From Bog-473 sp963807775 (GTDB taxonomy: Bacteria; Actinomycetota; Acidimicrobiia; Acidimicrobiales; RAAP-2), in NCBI GenBank assembly GCA_963807775.1, contig CAWECY010000017.1, positions 682,001 to 746,000 of the forward strand: 64,000 bases of DNA, read 5' to 3'. The position numbers and the translations under genes are program-made. The notes under the pieces were generated by a model. It did no database searches and was not told the origin of the DNA. It worked only from the letters and a program-made list of their open reading frames with translations. This document shows, piece by piece, positions 61,310 to 64,000 of the stretch (its first letter is position 1; each line of letters begins with the position of its first letter).

Positions 61310-63220
61310 GTGGGCATGCGAGGGCACGGCATGGGAGGCGGACGCGGCTGGGGCGGTGGCGGCCTGCGCTCCGTGCGCCAGGACCGCTCGGTCCTCGAGC
61401 ACCGGGTCAAGAAGGGCACCACCCGGCGCATGCTCACCTTCGCCGTCCCCTACCGCAAGATCCTGTGCATCTTCGTCCCCGTCGTGATCCTCGACGCCGT
61501 GATCCAGGCCGTCAACCCGCTGATCCTGCGGTCCCTGATCGACAACGGCATTTTGAAGTCGGACGCCGCCTGGGTCGAGAAGCTGGCCATCCTGGTCGCC
61601 ATCCTGGCCCTCGTCGATGCCGGCCTGGCCCTGACCGAACGCCGGATCTCGGCCTTCATCGGCGAGAGCCTCATCTTCGACATGCGCTCCAAGGTGTTCC
61701 GTCACATCCAACGCATGCCCCTGGCCTTCTTTACCCGCACTCAGACCGGGGCCCTGGTCAGTCGCCTCAACAACGACGTGATCGGGGCCCAGCAGGCCTT
61801 CACCGACCTCCTGTCCAACGTGGTGGGCAACCTGGTCACCGTCCTGATCGTGATCGGAGTGATGTTCTTCCTCAGCTGGAAGATCACCCTGGCCGCCCTG
61901 CTGCTGGTCCCCATCTTCCTCATCCCCTCGCGCTTCGTGGGTCAGCGCATCGGCGCGCTGACGAAGGAGGGCTACGACCTCAACAGCGAGATGAACATGG
62001 TCATGCAGGAACGTTTCCAGGTGGGCGGCGCCATGCTGGTCAAGCTGATGGGACGGCCCAACGCTGAGGCCGACCACTTCGACGCCAAGGCGGGGCGGGT
62101 GCGCGACATCGGCATCGCCCAGGCCACCTACTCGCGGATCTTCTTCGTCTCCCTCACCCTGACGGCCTCCTTGGCCACGGCCATCGTCTACGGATTCGGC
62201 GGCGTGGCTGCCGCTCACGGCGAGATCCAGGTCGGGACGGTTGTGGCCCTCACCACCTACCTGACCCGGCTCTATCAACCGCTGACCCAGCTCTCGAACC
62301 TGAACCTCGACGTGATGACCGCGCTGGTCTCGTTCGAGCGGCTGTTCGAGGTACTCGACATCGTCCCGATGATCGACGAGGCACCCGATGCGGTCGACGT
62401 GCCCCGGGGCAGCGCCTCCATCGAATTCGGCCACGTCCGGTTCACCTACCCGAGCGCGACAGAAGTCTCGCTGGCCTCGCTCGAATCGGTGGCCGTGCTG
62501 GAGTCGGGCCAGCGCAACGAGGTGCTCCACGACGTGTCTTTCACCGTGGAGCCAGGTCAAATGGTGGCGCTGGTGGGACCGTCGGGGGCCGGCAAGACGA
62601 CGATCTCGGGCCTCGTCCCACGCCTCTACGACGTGACCGGAGGCGAGGTGAAGATCAGCGGCATCGACGTGCGCCAGGCCACGATGGCCTCGCTGCGTGA
62701 CGTAGTGGGCGTGGTCACCCAGGACCCGCATCTCTTCCACGACACGCTGCGGGCCAACCTCATGTACGCCCGGCCCGAGGCGACCGAGGCCGAGGTGCTC
62801 GAGGCGCTAGGCCAGGCGCAGATCGGCCATATCGTGGCCGAGCTCCCCGACGGGCTGGACACGGTCATCGGCGAGCGCGGGTACCGGCTCTCGGGCGGCG
62901 AGAAACAGCGGGTCGCCCTGGCCCGCCTCCTGTTGAAGGCGCCCGACGTCGTGGTGCTCGACGAGGCCACCGCCCACCTGGACTCGGAATCGGAAGCGGC
63001 GGTGCAGCGGGCGCTGCGCGAGACGCTGGCCGGGCGCACATCGTTGATCATCGCCCACCGACTGTCCACGGTGCGCGAGGCCGACGAGCTGCTCGTCGTC
63101 GACGACGGTCGAATCGTCGAGCGAGGCAACCACGCCAGCCTGCTGGCCGACAACGGTCTCTACGCTGAGCTGTACCGGACGCAGTTCGCTGACCAGGAAG
63201 AAGAGTCCGCGACGACCTAG
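61310..63220 (+). CDS. ABC exporter (fused membrane and ATPase domains)
   Basis: MsbA/multidrug-type half-transporter, intact, 636 residues. Gly/Arg-rich leader (GHGMGGGRGWGGGG), six membrane helices from MLTFAVPYRKILCIFVPVVI, then an ATPase with Walker A VGPSGAGKTT, Q loop VVTQDPHLFH, signature LSGGEKQRVALARLL and Walker B VVVLDEATAHLDSES. An insertion of about 25 residues precedes the first ATPase strand. GTG start; upstream in-frame options are few. It likely pairs with itself; the other exporter at 16.7 kb is a different type. Substrate unknown. Confidence 0.5.
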   Translation: MGMRGHGMGGGRGWGGGGLRSVRQDRSVLEHRVKKGTTRRMLTFAVPYRKILCIFVPVVILDAVIQAVNPLILRSLIDNGILKSDAAWVEKLAILVAILALVDAGLALTERRISAFIGESLIFDMRSKVFRHIQRMPLAFFTRTQTGALVSRLNNDVIGAQQAFTDLLSNVVGNLVTVLIVIGVMFFLSWKITLAALLLVPIFLIPSRFVGQRIGALTKEGYDLNSEMNMVMQERFQVGGAMLVKLMGRPNAEADHFDAKAGRVRDIGIAQATYSRIFFVSLTLTASLATAIVYGFGGVAAAHGEIQVGTVVALTTYLTRLYQPLTQLSNLNLDVMTALVSFERLFEVLDIVPMIDEAPDAVDVPRGSASIEFGHVRFTYPSATEVSLASLESVAVLESGQRNEVLHDVSFTVEPGQMVALVGPSGAGKTTISGLVPRLYDVTGGEVKISGIDVRQATMASLRDVVGVVTQDPHLFHDTLRANLMYARPEATEAEVLEALGQAQIGHIVAELPDGLDTVIGERGYRLSGGEKQRVALARLLLKAPDVVVLDEATAHLDSESEAAVQRALRETLAGRTSLIIAHRLSTVREADELLVVDDGRIVERGNHASLLADNGLYAELYRTQFADQEEESATT

Positions 63221-63356
63221 GCGCGCTTCGCCGCGGCCGAAGGACCTGGGACGGCACGTCTGCCTCGGTCGGCACTGGCTCGGTGCGGATCGACCTGGCG
63301 ATGCTGCTACTTCCCCGTAGGTCGCCAGCCGGACCAGCCTTGTCCGCCCGTAGAAA

Positions 63357-63374
63357 AGTAGAATCTGTTCTACT
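63357..63374. promoter_or_regulatory. 18-bp perfect-arm palindrome upstream of the nitronate monooxygenase-like gene
   Basis: AGTAGAATCTGTTCTACT: 7-bp arms around TCTG, 127 bp before the GTG start. The core TAGAATCTGTTCTA is close to the KstR-type box TAGAAC-NN-GTTCTA known in Actinobacteria. A TetR-family operator for lipid or acyl-CoA metabolism is a reasonable inference. Confidence 0.5.
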
Positions 63375-63500
63375 GGTCGTACCGGTCACGGACAATCGGT
63401 GCGCCCGGAGGGCCGGGCCCCAGGTCTCGCTCATATTGAAGTCGCACCCAATCGCTAAGACGCACACAATTAGACAGACACGGATCCGGGAGGTCTCCCC

Positions 63501-64000
63501 GTGCACAACGAACTCTGCGAACGCCTCGGGATCGAATTCCCTATCTTCGCCTTCACCCACTGCCGCGACGTGGCCGCCGCCGTTTCCAACACAGGGGGCC
63601 TGGGCGTGCTGGGTGCAGTGGGGTTCAGCGCCGAAGAGCTCGAAGTCGAGCTGAACTGGCTCGACGAGCACGTGGGCGACCATCCTTACGGAGTCGACAT
63701 CGTGATCCCGGGCAAGTACGAGGGAATGGACGAGATCGACCCGGTGAAGCTCGAGGCCGAACTGAGGGCCATGATCCCCGACGATCACCGCACGTTCGCC
63801 AAGAAGATCCTGGCCGACCACGGCGTGCCCGAGCTCGAAGGCGGACCCCGGCGGGAGCTGCTCGGGTGGACGGCGGCCACGGCCGCCCCGCTGGTGGAGG
63901 TCATCCTGCGCCACCCCAAAGTGAAGCTGGTGGCCAACGCGCTGGGGACGCCGCCCGACGACGTGATCGCCCAGGTGCACGACCACGGGATGCTCATGGC
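63501..64000 (+). CDS. Nitronate monooxygenase/2-nitropropane dioxygenase-like protein, 3'-partial
   Basis: The frame opens at GTG 63501 with GGGAGG 7 bases upstream and runs off the right edge without a stop. N-terminus HNELCERLGIEFPIFAFTHC, then SNTGGLGVLGAVGFSAEELE, which is the FMN-barrel start of the NMO family, and HPYGVDIVIPGKYEGMDEID. A helical insertion with KKILADHGVPEL follows, then KLVANALGTPPDDVIAQVHD. FMN flavoenzyme; substrate unknown. Cut at about residue 166 of an expected 350-400. Confidence 0.5.
   Translation, partial: MHNELCERLGIEFPIFAFTHCRDVAAAVSNTGGLGVLGAVGFSAEELEVELNWLDEHVGDHPYGVDIVIPGKYEGMDEIDPVKLEAELRAMIPDDHRTFAKKILADHGVPELEGGPRRELLGWTAATAAPLVEVILRHPKVKLVANALGTPPDDVIAQVHDHGMLM

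Overview
The window is about 70% GC. It looks like a chromosomal segment of an actinobacterium, probably a deep-branching class such as Acidimicrobiia (inference). The reasons are a PgsA-PatA-PimA gene trio for phosphatidylinositol mannosides, a MshC-type mycothiol ligase, an F420-dependent NADP reductase, an EF-G2-type factor, frequent GTG starts, and many 4-base ATGA/GTGA overlaps between neighbours. It also keeps most of a gene order known in Actinobacteria (thrS-HIT-pgsA-patA-pimA, pdxS-pdxT-yebC-ruvCAB, yajC-secD-secF-relA-hisS-aspS), nearly all on the minus strand. The class assignment is not proven by anything here.

Layout. 1-13.0 kb: S53 (sedolisin) peptidase cut by the left edge, rarA, aspS, hisS, relA/spoT, secF, secD, yajC. 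13.0-18.8 kb: a long non-coding stretch with a large hairpin and a T-run terminator, then a plus-strand two-component system, an ABC exporter and a possible 43-residue protein; this block separates ruvB from yajC. 18.9-22.7 kb: ruvB, ruvA, ruvC, yebC and a secreted protein, all broken by single-base shifts. 22.7-29.6 kb: accessory genes (TetR regulator, AurF-like diiron oxygenase, alpha/beta hydrolase, an ISAzo13-like element, an orphan mobile mystery protein A, a CoA-transferase, purU). 29.6-37.3 kb: pdxT, pdxS, a Leu/Glu-type dehydrogenase, an M48 membrane peptidase, pimA, patA, pgsA. 37.5-41.2 kb: small secreted protein, family 2 glycosyltransferase, EF-G2. 41.4-48.9 kb: surface-glycan genes (asparagine synthetase, nucleotide-sugar dehydrogenase, polysaccharide deacetylase, and phosphoglycosyl transferase/aminotransferase/acetyltransferase genes resembling pglC/pglE/pglD) and a sortase-like substrate. 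49.0-53.2 kb: DUF4012 protein, lipoprotein, LPG-synthase-type membrane protein. 53.2-58.5 kb: HIT protein, thrS, mshC, F420 reductase, fabI. 58.5-64 kb: small membrane protein, polyprenyl glycosylphosphotransferase, small protein, ABC exporter, and a nitronate-monooxygenase-like gene cut by the right edge.

The most unusual signal is a family of three 98-bp intergenic repeats (3513-3610, 27212-27309, 34103-34200). Each holds two 27-bp imperfect palindromes of the form CTACC...GGTAG, separated by exactly 6 bp, inside an outer inverted repeat. All three lie in the same orientation, upstream of a minus-strand gene.

Caution on quality: single-base frameshifts hit genes that should be intact (ruvA, ruvB, ruvC, yebC, asnB, the HIT gene and others) and are dense at 18.3-22.4 kb. 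I read most of these as assembly or sequencing indels, not real pseudogenes, and give gene spans across the breaks.
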